In this document: piece after piece, positions 35,609 through 43,231 of the stretch | Position numbering within the stretch: position 1 is the stretch's first letter | How the letters are laid out: each line of letters opens with the position of its first letter | Source: Ignavibacteriota bacterium | Lineage (GTDB): Bacteria > Bacteroidota > Ignavibacteria > UBA10030 > SZUA-254 | DNA length: 64,000 bases | Reading direction: 5' to 3' | Assembly (NCBI GenBank): GCA_016212665.1 | Contig: JACREZ010000032.1 | Location: 191,566 to 255,565, forward strand | Notes under the pieces: generated by a model | What the model was told of the DNA's origin: nothing | What the model saw: the letters and a program-made list of their open reading frames with translations, nothing else | The model's database searches: none | Translations under genes and position numbers: made by a program

Positions 35609-37096
35609 ATGAACCACCACACAACACCGGAAAAAATTCAGGAATCAATTTATCATATTTCGGAAGCGGCATTAGCAACCACTTCCTTGCAAGAGTTATT
35701 TCAATCAATCCATACCACAATCGGGAAACTTCTCCCGGCGACAAATTTTTATATTGCCCTGTTAGACTCAGAAACCAAACTCCTCCACTTTTCATTTTGG
35801 GTTGATGAATTTGACCCGCAACCCGCTCCCCGAACATTAGGAAAAGGATTAACGGAATTTGTCCTTCGGACAGGTGAAGCGCAACTTATTCACCCGGAAC
35901 GATTCGAAGAATTAGTGAACACGGGAGAAGTTCAACAGGTCGGTTCTCCTTCGATAGATTGGCTTGGCGTACCGTTGAAAATCCGGGAGAAGACCATCGG
36001 CGTACTCGTCCTGCAGAGTTACACGGAAGGAGTACGGTACGATAACGATGATAAAGAAATGCTCAAGTTTGTTTCAAACCAAATTGCGATGGCAATTGAA
36101 CGGAAACGGACAGAAGATAAGTTAAAAGCCTCAGAAGCGAAATTTCATTCACTGTTTCAACATGTGTATGATGGTGTCTATCAAACGACCCCCGAAGGAA
36201 AGATCGTTACAGCAAATCCTGCATTGGTACGGATGTTAGGGTATGATTCGGAAGAAGATTTTCTCAAAGTCAATGTCGGCGCAGATTTGTACTTCAATCC
36301 GGATGAGCGGGAATACTGGTCGAACGTGCTGGAAGAAAAAGGAGTTATCAGAAACGCGGAACTACATCTGAGAAAGAAAAACGGAGAGCAGATTATTGTT
36401 CTGGAAAATGCGTACGCAGTTCGTGATGCGAACGGTAAACTTCTCTATCATGAAGGAACATTGACGGATATTACCGAACTGAAACAGTATGAAGCAGAAT
36501 TGGAAGTTCAACGTGCGTATTTTGAACAGTTGTATCAGAGCGCTCCGGAAGCAATAGTGATTTTAGATAACGAAGACCGCGTATTACGAATCAACCGTGA
36601 GTTTACGCGGTTGTTTGGTTACTCGCAGGAAGAAATCATACAACGCCCGATTAACGAAGTTATTGTACCTGAATCAATGCGAAATGAATCTATCTTTCTC
36701 ACACAGACGGTTGCTCAAGGACAGGTAGTAAGCGCAGAAGCAGTTCGAAAAAGAAAAGATGGAGAGTTCATTCATGTTTCCATCTTAGGTACTCCGATAC
36801 TGACAGAGAATGGGCAAGTAGGTGTGTATGGAATTTACAGAGACATCACGGAACGAAAACACCGTGAAGCGGAGCGGGAGCGATTGCTGAATGATATTCA
36901 GGACGCACTTGGAAAAGTAAAAACACTCAGCGGTTTACTTCCCATTTGTGCTTCGTGTAAGAAAGTTCGTGACGATAACGGATATTGGAATCAAATCGAA
37001 GTATATGTCAGTGAACACTCCAGCGCGGATTTCACACATGGCATTTGTCCTGATTGCTCGAAGGACTTGTACGGCAACCGTGTGAACAAAAAATGA
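35609..37096 (+). CDS. GAF-PAS-PAS sensor with C-terminal Cys4 motif, no kinase
   Basis: 495 residues. A GAF domain (about 15-165), PAS (about 175-290, closing in LTDITEL) and PAS (about 300-415, ending YRDITERK) precede a short helix and a conserved tail, LPICASCKKVRDD...HGICPDCSKD, whose two CxxC pairs may bind a metal. That tail is common at the ends of PAS/GAF and receiver proteins and has no assigned activity. There is no histidine-kinase, GGDEF or other output domain. The start codon lies inside a short heptamer run (AGTAACC, ATGAACC, ACCACAC). Confidence 0.8.
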   Translation: MNHHTTPEKIQESIYHISEAALATTSLQELFQSIHTTIGKLLPATNFYIALLDSETKLLHFSFWVDEFDPQPAPRTLGKGLTEFVLRTGEAQLIHPERFEELVNTGEVQQVGSPSIDWLGVPLKIREKTIGVLVLQSYTEGVRYDNDDKEMLKFVSNQIAMAIERKRTEDKLKASEAKFHSLFQHVYDGVYQTTPEGKIVTANPALVRMLGYDSEEDFLKVNVGADLYFNPDEREYWSNVLEEKGVIRNAELHLRKKNGEQIIVLENAYAVRDANGKLLYHEGTLTDITELKQYEAELEVQRAYFEQLYQSAPEAIVILDNEDRVLRINREFTRLFGYSQEEIIQRPINEVIVPESMRNESIFLTQTVAQGQVVSAEAVRKRKDGEFIHVSILGTPILTENGQVGVYGIYRDITERKHREAERERLLNDIQDALGKVKTLSGLLPICASCKKVRDDNGYWNQIEVYVSEHSSADFTHGICPDCSKDLYGNRVNKK

Positions 37097-37106
37097 GAGC
37101 CTGTTT

Positions 37107-37307
37107 TCACGCAAATAATTCAAGTTGAAGCACAGGAGATAAGGAGAAGGACATGAGATGTTCTCTCTTTTTCTCGGGAGTCGGCTCGCTTTGAATTTGC
37201 CTGATTGTTCTGAAATTATGGAGAACTTGTTTCTCCCCCTGATGTAATTCCTCTTTTGAAAGATAACTCCCTCGCTGATGAACAACCTGATTATGAATAT
37301 TCTGCAT
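37107..37307 (-). CDS. Small protein, third of a coupled trio, unknown
   Basis: 66 residues, ATG 37307, with AAAGGAAAC upstream. Its start overlaps the stop of the previous gene (TAATG), which is strong evidence that it is translated. Hydrophilic and rich in Gln, Glu and Arg, with a hydrophobic C-terminal end (SPVLQLELFA). It converges with the GAF-PAS gene, leaving a 10-base gap. No family recognised. Confidence 0.45.
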   Translation of the reverse strand: MQNIHNQVVHQRGSYLSKEELHQGEKQVLHNFRTIRQIQSEPTPEKKREHLMSFSLSPVLQLELFA

Positions 37308-37513
37308 TAATGTTTCCTTTCTTTGAATGTTCGATTCATCTCATTCGCGAATTCCAATGCCTGTTCTTTATTGGTAAACCAATCACTTGAAATTCGTTTT
37401 CTGAACCAAAGAATTTTCTTCCAGCAACGAACAATATACGAACCGGGGTCCGAGTCATCGTGACTCACTTCAATAAAACACTTACGGACATTTGAAATTA
37501 TGATATTTTCCAT
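37307..37513 (-). CDS. Small protein, second of a coupled trio, unknown
   Basis: 68 residues, ATG 37513, starting inside the 3' end of the upstream 55-codon gene and sharing one base with the downstream gene. It contains GSYIVRCWKKILWFRKRISSDWF and a helix (NKEQALEFANEMNRTF). It is basic and Trp-rich, which would suit a nucleic-acid or protein binding role, but I see no known motif. Confidence 0.5.
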   Translation of the reverse strand: MENIIISNVRKCFIEVSHDDSDPGSYIVRCWKKILWFRKRISSDWFTNKEQALEFANEMNRTFKERKH

Positions 37514-37665
37514 TGTGTGGTTTTCTTTTCTCTCTCTTCAAGAATACGTAAAAATGCCTCACCACGTATGATGGTGTAGTTTTGAAGCCACTGTTGCCAT
37601 TCAAGTTCATTGAGGACGATTTCTTCATTAAGCATTTCAATTTCGGATGTGGTGTGTTTATTCAT
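37498..37665 (-). CDS. Small protein, first of a coupled trio, unknown
   Basis: 55 residues from ATG 37665 to TAA at 37498-37500: MNKHTTSEIEMLNEEIVLNE, then a Trp-containing helix (LEWQQWLQNYTIIRG) and a charged end. It is acidic, whereas the overlapping next product is basic, as in many two-component small operons such as toxin-antitoxin pairs. That comparison is only by analogy. The 16-base overlap with the next gene supports it as real. Confidence 0.45.
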   Translation of the reverse strand: MNKHTTSEIEMLNEEIVLNELEWQQWLQNYTIIRGEAFLRILEEREKKTTQWKIS

Positions 37666-37783
37666 TTAACTTTCTTCGGTGTGAGTAATCGGCGAGTAAT
37701 TGTACGGTGTGAAAAAAATCTGTGTTAATTGATTTGCCTCTTTCCCTCTGGATACTCGTCAAGATTTGATAGGTCAATATGGG

Positions 37784-37823
37784 CATTTCCTCCATGATAA
37801 CCTAAAGGGTTACAAAGGAAATG
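37784..37823. promoter_or_regulatory. Interrupted palindrome
   Basis: CATTTCCT ... TAACC taaa GGTTA ... AGGAAATG: two nested inverted repeats in the 170-base gap upstream of the small-gene trio. It could be an operator or an RNA hairpin. Nothing else is visible in 37666-37836. Confidence 0.35.
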
Positions 37824-37864
37824 ATATAAACAGAAAGGGGCTGTCTCAAAAGTTAGATTTTATT

Positions 37865-37888
37865 GTAGGCGCAACCTTCATGGTTGCG
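37865..37888 (+). repeat. REP-like hairpin with GTAG foot
   Basis: GTAG followed by CGCAACC-ttcat-GGTTGCG. First of a facing pair inside the MITE-like element. Confidence 0.55.
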
Positions 37889-37903
37889 TTTCCAAATCAA
37901 AAA

Positions 37904-37927
37904 CGCAGACGTAAAGTCTGCGGCTAC
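37904..37927 (-). repeat. REP-like hairpin with GTAG foot, opposite orientation
   Basis: On the minus strand GTAG is followed by CGCAGAC-tttac-GTCTGCG. It faces the previous hairpin, giving a BIME-like pair. Confidence 0.55.
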
Positions 37928-37961
37928 ATCATAATCAGACTTATGAGACAGCCCCTACATG

Positions 37962-38060
37962 GTCGGAACGGCGGGATTTGAACCCGCGACCCCTTGTCCC
38001 TAAGGGATTCCCTTGGAACACCCCAAGTCCCAAAGGGATGCCTTCGGCACATGTGCGCTA
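37962..38060 (-). pseudogene. Duplicated 3' part of tRNA-Pro, interrupted by palindromic inserts
   Basis: Bases 37962-37996 repeat 35 bases of the intact tRNA-Pro (38322-38356) without a difference, covering acceptor 3' strand, T arm, variable loop and part of the anticodon stem. The anticodon-loop 9-mer (38019-38027) and an 8-base D-arm/anticodon segment (38053-38060) also match. They are split by inserts of 22 bases (37997-38018) and 25 bases (38028-38052) made of mini-hairpins (TCCC-tta-GGGA, TCCC-ttt-GGGA, TGCC-gaa-GGCA). There is no 5' tRNA half, so this is not a working tRNA. Confidence 0.75.
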
Positions 38061-38318
38061 ACAAATACTATTCTTACTCTGCTTTATTTCTTGAAGTTCT
38101 TTCCAACCGGCGGGAGATTTTAAATAACGTTCTCGCTTTACTGCGTCTGAACGCGTATCATATTTTTCAATATGAATAATCTCCCACGGTTTACCATGTC
38201 TCGTTGAGAATGAATGCCCACTGTTGTGACGAGCAAGTCTATCTTCCAAATTTTGAGTTTGACCAATGTAATATTTTCCAGTCTTAATACTTCGTAAAAT
38301 ATAGACAGCGTATTTCAC
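38058..38318 (-). CDS. Small GIY-YIG nuclease-domain protein following tRNA-Pro
   Basis: 86 residues from GTG 38318. It is a single GIY-YIG domain: YAVYILRS and YYIGQT give the two signature strands, R28 (LEDRLARHN) is the expected catalytic Arg, and the E of IEKY or the later AVKRERYLKS segment completes the family pattern. Small proteins of this type resemble the UvrC N-terminal domain and homing nucleases. It starts 4 bases after the intact tRNA-Pro with no ribosome binding site of its own. Its stop codon is the TAG of a duplicated tRNA segment (TTAGCGCAC). This placement suggests an element inserted at, and targeting, the tRNA gene. Confidence 0.8.
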   Translation of the reverse strand: MKYAVYILRSIKTGKYYIGQTQNLEDRLARHNSGHSFSTRHGKPWEIIHIEKYDTRSDAVKRERYLKSPAGWKELQEIKQSKNSIC

Positions 38319-38322
38319 TTAG

Positions 38323-38397
38323 TCGGAACGGCGGGATTTGAACCCGCGACCCCTTGCACCCCAAGCAAGTGCGCTAGCCGGGCTGCGCTACGTTCCG
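38323..38397 (-). tRNA. tRNA-Pro (anticodon GGG)
   Basis: 75 bases on the minus strand fold as a full cloverleaf: acceptor CGGAACG/CGTTCCG, D stem GCGC/GCGC, anticodon stem CTTGC/GCAAG with loop TTGGGGT (anticodon GGG), T stem GCGGG/CCCGC with TTCAAAT loop, discriminator A. CCA is not encoded. The 3' part is duplicated downstream beyond the GIY-YIG gene. Confidence 0.95.
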
Positions 38398-38408
38398 TGT
38401 TAAAAAAT

Positions 38409-38471
38409 GTTATTTGTTATCTGTTAATCGTTATTCGAGCTAATAACCAACGACCATTGACTAATGACAAC
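38409..38471. repeat. Degenerate heptamer array
   Basis: Units GTTATTT, GTTATCT, GTTAATC, GTTATTC (38409-38436), then AATAACC, AACGACC, ATTGACT, AATGACA (38442-38469). It fills the gap between tRNA-Pro and the MerR gene. Confidence 0.65.
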
Positions 38472-38473
38472 AC

Positions 38474-38878
38474 TTAAGTTAATCTAACAAGAAGTTCTTC
38501 AAGAAACCGCTTCATCTCAATCATATCATTCTGTACGCGGTTGTCAATGCTTGCTTGCCGGGCAGGTACAATCTCCATCGGTTGCGGCGTGTCGCTCAGG
38601 AGTTCGAGTTGCTGATTCGCTTCTCCTTCTGGAATAAATCCTTTCAACACATGTTTCGCACCTTCGATAGTGTATCTCTCATCCCGAAGCAGGCGTTTGA
38701 TTTCAAGAATAAGTTTGATGTCGCGGTTCGTGTAAATCCTGTTCCCCGCTCTGTTCTTTGATGGTTTTAACTGTTCAAACTCTGTCTCCCAATAACGCAA
38801 CACATATTGCTCCAAAGCAGTAATCTTACTGACTTCACTTATCGAGTAATAGAGCTTTTTTATTCCGGCTTGCTTCAT
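38474..38878 (-). CDS. MerR-family transcriptional regulator
   Basis: 134 residues from ATG 38878 (a TTG 33 bases earlier is also possible). The N-terminal winged helix is typical MerR: YYSISEVSKITALEQYVLRYWE, then LKPSKNRAGNRIYTNRDI and a two-helix end (LLRDERYTIEGAKHVL). It lacks the Cys residues of metal-sensing MerR proteins and has a short C-terminal helix (MIEMKRFLEELLVRL). It is of the compact type common in Bacteroidota, with unknown effector. Last gene of the operon that includes acpS. Confidence 0.85.
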   Translation of the reverse strand: MKQAGIKKLYYSISEVSKITALEQYVLRYWETEFEQLKPSKNRAGNRIYTNRDIKLILEIKRLLRDERYTIEGAKHVLKGFIPEGEANQQLELLSDTPQPMEIVPARQASIDNRVQNDMIEMKRFLEELLVRLT

Positions 38879-38953
38879 GATGTTGTGTGAAAGTATTTTT
38901 GAACGGCTCAATAATAGGAAATTTCTTCAGCAAAAACAACAGGCGTTTCTTTC

Positions 38954-39328
38954 TTACGTCCTTTTCTCAATGATTGCAACTGCGGCAATGACATTTTCCG
39001 AGTGTGAAATAGACACAAACACGGTACTCCCTTTCAGTAATTCCCCCACATGTCCGTATAATTGAACTGAGGGCTTTCCCGAATCATCATTCGTCACTTC
39101 AACATCTTTCCATCTGAATCCACCGCTCCAACCCGTTGAAATTGCTTTGCTCACTGCTTCTTTCACTGCAAACCTTCCTGCAAAGTGGTGAGGACTGCTT
39201 GCTTTTGACAAAGCATATTCAATTTCACTCTTCGTAAAGATTTTTTCGATAAACCGATTCCCATATCTTTGAATCATTTCGTTGACACGATGGATTTCTA
39301 CAACATCAATTCCGATTCCGCTAATCAT
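38954..39328 (-). CDS. acpS: Holo-[acyl-carrier-protein] synthase
   Basis: 124 residues, the normal AcpS length. It transfers phosphopantetheine from CoA to apo-ACP for fatty-acid synthesis. Signature motifs GIDVVEIHRV (metal-binding Asp 8) and FAGRFAVKEAVSKA (catalytic Glu) are intact, and VSISHSENVIAAVAI closes the fold. Its start overlaps the HAD gene by 4 bases. Confidence 0.95.
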   Translation of the reverse strand: MISGIGIDVVEIHRVNEMIQRYGNRFIEKIFTKSEIEYALSKASSPHHFAGRFAVKEAVSKAISTGWSGGFRWKDVEVTNDDSGKPSVQLYGHVGELLKGSTVFVSISHSENVIAAVAIIEKRT

Positions 39329-40020
39329 GAACCGCGCGCCTCTCCGTTTTCCGTATCAACAATATCGAGCAATTCCCTGACATCTTGTATTTCATAATCC
39401 GCGTGCGTTTCAATTGTTCCAAAGGTATCGCCGTAACGCGCAAACACTGTTTTGATTCCCACTTTCGATGCGCCAATCATATCGCGTTCCGCCCAATCTC
39501 CAACCATCAGAGTTTTGTCTGCGTTCACTTGCAATCCTTCGAGCGCTTTAAGAAACGGCGCGGGATGTGGTTTCCGTTCGCCCGTGTCCTCGAACGTTAC
39601 AACGACATCAAACATCTGATGAAAATTCAAATAGCAAAGTCTCAACCATGCTTCACGCTCAGGTGCATCAGAAACAACCGCGAGCCTCATCCCTCGTTTC
39701 AATAATTCGGCGAGAGTTAAATACACATGTGGATACGGAACCAATGCGGCTTCCCGTGCGCGACGGTAGGCAATAATTCCGGCTGAAAGAATTTTGTAGT
39801 CAACTTTATTGAAAATATCATAGAGAAGTTGGTCGAACACATTTTGGAATTCGATACCTCGTTCTTTATAGATTGCATTGATTCGTTCTTTGATTTCTTC
39901 CCGCGGGACATCGAGTCCTGCATCAATCATTGCGGAGATTGCGGCATCAACCGATTGACGTTTCATCTGCATGAAATCAACGAGTGTGTTATCCAAATCG
40001 AATATTATTGCTTTTATCAT
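39325..40020 (-). CDS. HAD-superfamily hydrolase
   Basis: 231 residues with all HAD motifs: DLDNTL (D8 nucleophile, D10), SDAPE for motif II, a Lys in GERKPHPAPF, and GDWAERD for motif IV. The cap region (about 15-95) is helical, as in subfamily I phosphatases of the phosphoglycolate/nucleotidase type. Substrate cannot be called. Adjacent to the 98-residue gene upstream and overlapping acpS downstream. Confidence 0.85.
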   Translation of the reverse strand: MIKAIIFDLDNTLVDFMQMKRQSVDAAISAMIDAGLDVPREEIKERINAIYKERGIEFQNVFDQLLYDIFNKVDYKILSAGIIAYRRAREAALVPYPHVYLTLAELLKRGMRLAVVSDAPEREAWLRLCYLNFHQMFDVVVTFEDTGERKPHPAPFLKALEGLQVNADKTLMVGDWAERDMIGASKVGIKTVFARYGDTFGTIETHADYEIQDVRELLDIVDTENGEARGS

Positions 40021-40317
40021 TTACACATCTACCCGCTTCACAAGATTCTTTTTTGATTTAAGATACTTCGCCGCTTCATAGTCTATAAAGTCGCGAACAT
40101 TCGGTTTGATAAATACTGCATCAACACCAATTTCGGTCAACGCCTGAGCGAGAATTGAAGCGCGTCGCACATCGGTCAATCGTTTGTTAACAACGAGAAC
40201 TTGTTCTTCCCTTAGTACGCAGTATCCCCCCTCAAAATCACCTTTTTCGTAGCGTAGTTTTACTCCAACCTGATTGACTAACACTTCCAATTCTTCAATA
40301 AGTTTCGTGTAGTTCAT
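40021..40317 (-). CDS. Conserved hypothetical small protein
   Basis: 98 residues, cytoplasmic, overlapping the membrane-protein gene upstream by 4 bases and abutting the HAD gene. It has a two-strand motif (VKLRYEKGDFEGGYCVLREEQVLVVNKRL) followed by a helix (ASILAQALTEIGVDAVFI). No family named with confidence. Position in the acpS operon is the only context. Confidence 0.65.
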   Translation of the reverse strand: MNYTKLIEELEVLVNQVGVKLRYEKGDFEGGYCVLREEQVLVVNKRLTDVRRASILAQALTEIGVDAVFIKPNVRDFIDYEAAKYLKSKKNLVKRVDV

Positions 40318-40889
40318 GCAACCAATTGTTCTTCGCTGACAGGTATCGCTGAAACCGAATCAGGTTCTGTTTCTGTTTTCGGTTTGAATTTTCTTTTTAA
40401 CGGTTGAAATATCAACACAGCGAGCATTGTATAATAACAAAGCAATGCAATCATCGGCACACCGGACAACGCGGCAAGCCTGTGAATAAATAATTTTCTA
40501 AACTCGACTAAATCATTTGAGCCAAGATAATCAAGATACATCATCTTTGCATCAAGAACGATGGCATAAATTTCAACCGGTGTGAAGATATAAAACAGGA
40601 TTGCGCTCATCATCAACCAACCATGCTCTCGTAACTTGAACGGTGACGTTGTGAGAAAAATAATTCCGCTCAGCCAGGTGATGGCATAAGCGATATCAAC
40701 GACGAATGATGTTTGAACAATCAATCCAAACACAGCTCTCTCAACAAACGGATGGATGTTCGATTTGAAATCAAGTGTCCCGGTCTGTAATAAATCAAAT
40801 CCAACCATCGCGCGAATATTGATGCCGCCAAGCCAAATAATAAAGGCGATGACAAAAATGAACAAGGAGAGTTTGGCTGATAATTTCAT
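40314..40889 (-). CDS. Four-helix inner-membrane protein, unknown
   Basis: 191 residues with four hydrophobic helices: LFIFVIAFIIWLGGINI, VDIAYAITWLSGIIFLTTS, WLMMSAILFYIFTPVEIYAIV and LLCYYTMLAVLIFQPL. The tail is charged and cytoplasmic (KRKFKPKTETEPDS). No known transporter motif. Confidence 0.65.
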   Translation of the reverse strand: MKLSAKLSLFIFVIAFIIWLGGINIRAMVGFDLLQTGTLDFKSNIHPFVERAVFGLIVQTSFVVDIAYAITWLSGIIFLTTSPFKLREHGWLMMSAILFYIFTPVEIYAIVLDAKMMYLDYLGSNDLVEFRKLFIHRLAALSGVPMIALLCYYTMLAVLIFQPLKRKFKPKTETEPDSVSAIPVSEEQLVA

Positions 40890-40904
40890 TTCTTTTTGAG
40901 TTTC

Positions 40905-41321
40905 TTAATTGGCATTGTCTAATTGATAGTTTTTAACCCATGATAATTCACGGGCTAATGTAAGCAAGTTTTCCATACAATCCGGTTTCATGCTCAGGAA
41001 ACGGGAGACAAAATGTTGCTTGAGTGGCTCATCAGCATCTTTTACAAGCGTGTGGAGGAGCGAGTGGAATTTTTCCAATGTCAATTTGAATTCCGTTTGT
41101 AACGGCTTTGTAATTTCAGAAGCCATTCCTTCACGTTTCAACACGGCAACTGCCTGTGAAAGAAATTTTGAAACAAATAAGACATCCTCAACCACAACTC
41201 CCATATTTTTTCCCTGAGATAATTTGAGGAGTGATATAATTTCCGCCCGGAAAATACATTTTTTGTTGATTGATTTTTCAATTTCTGAAATATATTCTTC
41301 TGCCGAAGTTTGTAGCATCAT
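40905..41321 (-). CDS. Hypothetical protein coupled to the histidine kinase
   Basis: 138 residues, all helical, overlapping the kinase gene by 4 bases (translational coupling). Not a receiver domain: there is no acidic pocket or conserved Lys. The chain reads like a small helical bundle ([30 protein letters not shown]). It could regulate or be regulated by the kinase. Function unknown. Confidence 0.6.
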   Translation of the reverse strand: MMLQTSAEEYISEIEKSINKKCIFRAEIISLLKLSQGKNMGVVVEDVLFVSKFLSQAVAVLKREGMASEITKPLQTEFKLTLEKFHSLLHTLVKDADEPLKQHFVSRFLSMKPDCMENLLTLARELSWVKNYQLDNAN

Positions 41322-42841
41322 ACAGAGACTTGTCCCTTCAGTTCGGAGGGAATCATAACGCTAAAAGTCGAACCTTCATCAACCCTGCTCGAGACTGCTA
41401 CTTTTCCGCCATGTGCTTCCGCGACATGTTTTACTAACGTCAGCCCGAGTCCAGAACCCTTCTCACTTACGACTGACTTATTATTTGCCTGAAAGAATTT
41501 TGTAAACAGTTTTTCGACATCTTCCGGGGGAATTCCTACTCCGGTATCCTGAACATCAATTCTAACAAATTCCCTGTTATTTATTGAACCGTTCATCTCG
41601 AATGTTTTCATTACACGAATTGTGATTCTCCCATTTTCACGAGTGTATTTCATTGCATTGGAAATCAGGTTACTCACTACTTGAGTCATCCTTTCCCTAT
41701 CCAATGCAATCGGTTTAATATCATCATGCAAAAACTCAACTGAGATTTGTCGTGATTGACCGATTAACTGTGCCTCCTGAACAAGCGGAGAAATGAGTTC
41801 AATAATATCAGTCTGAACAAACTCGAATTTCATCAACCCGGATTCAATTTTTGTAATATCAAGAAATGACGTAACGAAACGGTTAATTCTGTTTGTTGCC
41901 TGATTAATCATTGTCACGGCGTCTATCTGCCGTTGAATCAAAGGAGCGGCTCCTTTCGACCTTGTTATCGCATGGCACCCTGCTTTAATAACTTGTAACG
42001 GTGTTCTCATCTCGTGAGAAATTTCTGACATCAGAGTTACCCGCATATCATCAAGATGTTTTAGTTTGCTACTCATTTTATTAAAGTCTTCAGTCAAATC
42101 TGCAATCTCATCGGAACTGGAAATCGGAATCGTCTCGTAATGACCTTCACTCACTTTTTCCGTTGCTTCTTTCAACGCCTGGATCGGACGTATGACTGTT
42201 CTGGTAATCAGGATAGCCGTTACTAACCCAACCACTAATGATAACACCAAAATAATCACAGCGGTATCCATCGCAAGAGTGATTCGTTTGTCAAACAAAG
42301 AAAAAGTTTTGCCAAGTGAAAACCGATATATATCGTTGAGCGTTTGAATTGTTCGGGATAACGAATCCTCCAGTTCCACACTGCGAGCAAACTTCCGGGT
42401 AACATCCGCGCTACTATCAAGCGAAGTATCCCAGATTATCTGGGCGGAAATGTCATTAAGTTGGTTATGAATTTCAGTTATTCTGTTGAGTAGTATTTTT
42501 AGTTCGGAGCGTGAAGCGGCTGTACTCAACGAATCAACAATTGTCTCAAATTCTTTTTTTTGTTTGAGAAATGTAAGAAATGCCAACGAATCTTTTGTTA
42601 CATAGTACGAACGGATAGTTTCAGATTCGAGTGTAAGCGTTTTGACAAGTCGAAGCGAGAGCAAATTATTCTTTTCATTCCCCCGAAGTTCATCTTTTCC
42701 GGCAGTAAATGCTCCTCTGAGTTGTAGTAGTACAAACGTGCTCGACATAATCATGAACACGATAATAAAAATAAACCCCACCATAACCTTCCCAAATAAA
42801 GGAAAGCGTGGTTTGAATGTTTTCGGAACCGTATCAGACAT
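41318..42841 (-). CDS. Membrane sensor histidine kinase (HAMP-HisKA-HATPase)
   Basis: 507 residues. TM1 (about 18-41), a periplasmic helical sensor of about 150 residues, TM2 (about 192-213), HAMP (about 214-265), HisKA with H276 in [13 protein letters not shown], and a full HATPase_c (NAMKY, DTGVGIP, GSGLGL). The periplasmic part has a CHASE3-like helical look. No response regulator follows; the next, overlapping gene is a small helical protein. First gene of the operon running to the MerR gene. Confidence 0.9.
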   Translation of the reverse strand: MSDTVPKTFKPRFPLFGKVMVGFIFIIVFMIMSSTFVLLQLRGAFTAGKDELRGNEKNNLLSLRLVKTLTLESETIRSYYVTKDSLAFLTFLKQKKEFETIVDSLSTAASRSELKILLNRITEIHNQLNDISAQIIWDTSLDSSADVTRKFARSVELEDSLSRTIQTLNDIYRFSLGKTFSLFDKRITLAMDTAVIILVLSLVVGLVTAILITRTVIRPIQALKEATEKVSEGHYETIPISSSDEIADLTEDFNKMSSKLKHLDDMRVTLMSEISHEMRTPLQVIKAGCHAITRSKGAAPLIQRQIDAVTMINQATNRINRFVTSFLDITKIESGLMKFEFVQTDIIELISPLVQEAQLIGQSRQISVEFLHDDIKPIALDRERMTQVVSNLISNAMKYTRENGRITIRVMKTFEMNGSINNREFVRIDVQDTGVGIPPEDVEKLFTKFFQANNKSVVSEKGSGLGLTLVKHVAEAHGGKVAVSSRVDEGSTFSVMIPSELKGQVSV

Positions 42842-43056
42842 CTACATACATAGCTTTTCGAGCATCAAATCCATACAGAAAATGCCGAATCCCCATCTGC
42901 TCAGGATGAACGAAGAGACCGGCAATTCAAACTCTGCCAAACGATTGGCTTCATTTCAAGCGGGAAAAAGATAATGGAGAAAACTTGAAAAACCAAATCC
43001 AGCCCTTGCTTCGCATTGATGACTGTCTCTTTTCTTATCGCTCAATTCCAGAACAG

Positions 43057-43073
43057 TGTTCGAGCATCGAACA
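43057..43073. promoter_or_regulatory. Perfect palindrome in a divergent gap
   Basis: TGTTCGA-gca-TCGAACA in the 390-base gap between the divergent kinase and secreted-protein genes. It is operator-like. The rest of 42842-43231 shows no gene I can support. Confidence 0.35.
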
Positions 43074-43231
43074 TGACAGAGCATGTATCAAACATTGACT
43101 TGCTGATTCCACATCAAAACAAAGGCTTCTCGTTTCATTCTTCTTCATTTTCGATTGGTACGTTATTTGAGACTTTTCGATGCAGTTAGATTTCAAACAG
43201 TATCTACAAAACAACACAGAAAGAATGACAT

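Larger units (their letters stand above)
37837..37955. mobile_element. 119-bp MITE-like element with terminal inverted repeats
   Basis: The left end GGGGCTGTCTCAAAAGT (37837-37853) and right end ACTTATGAGACAGCCCC (37939-37955) are inverted repeats with one mismatch in 17, extending imperfectly to 23 bases. There is no room for a transposase. The inside holds two GTAG-footed hairpins in opposite orientation. The outer ends resemble termini of DDE-type insertion sequences that begin GGGGCTGTCTCA, so it was probably mobilised in trans. No clear target-site duplication is visible. It ends 6 bases from the tRNA-Pro remnant. Confidence 0.7.

Noticed and set aside
37766-37981. Plus-strand open frame across the MITE-like element
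   Set aside because: Consists of the mobile element and the antisense of the tRNA; no evidence of translation.
37962-38060. Second functional tRNA-Pro, possibly with an intron
   Set aside because: There is no 5' half (acceptor and D-arm 5' strands absent) and the anticodon stem is broken by inserts on both sides.
37994-38179. Open frame on the plus strand across the tRNA remnant
   Set aside because: It is made of the palindromic inserts and the antisense of the GIY-YIG gene; no start signal and no family.
41318-42841. Classical two-component pair with the 138-residue neighbour as response regulator
   Set aside because: The neighbour has no acidic pocket, phospho-acceptor Asp or conserved Lys of a receiver domain.
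42642-42974. Plus-strand open frame of 110 codons
   Set aside because: Mostly antisense to the start of the histidine kinase; no ribosome binding site, composition not protein-like.
43057-43073. LexA/SOS box
   Set aside because: The half-sites are GTTC...GAAC in the opposite order and spacing from known LexA boxes.
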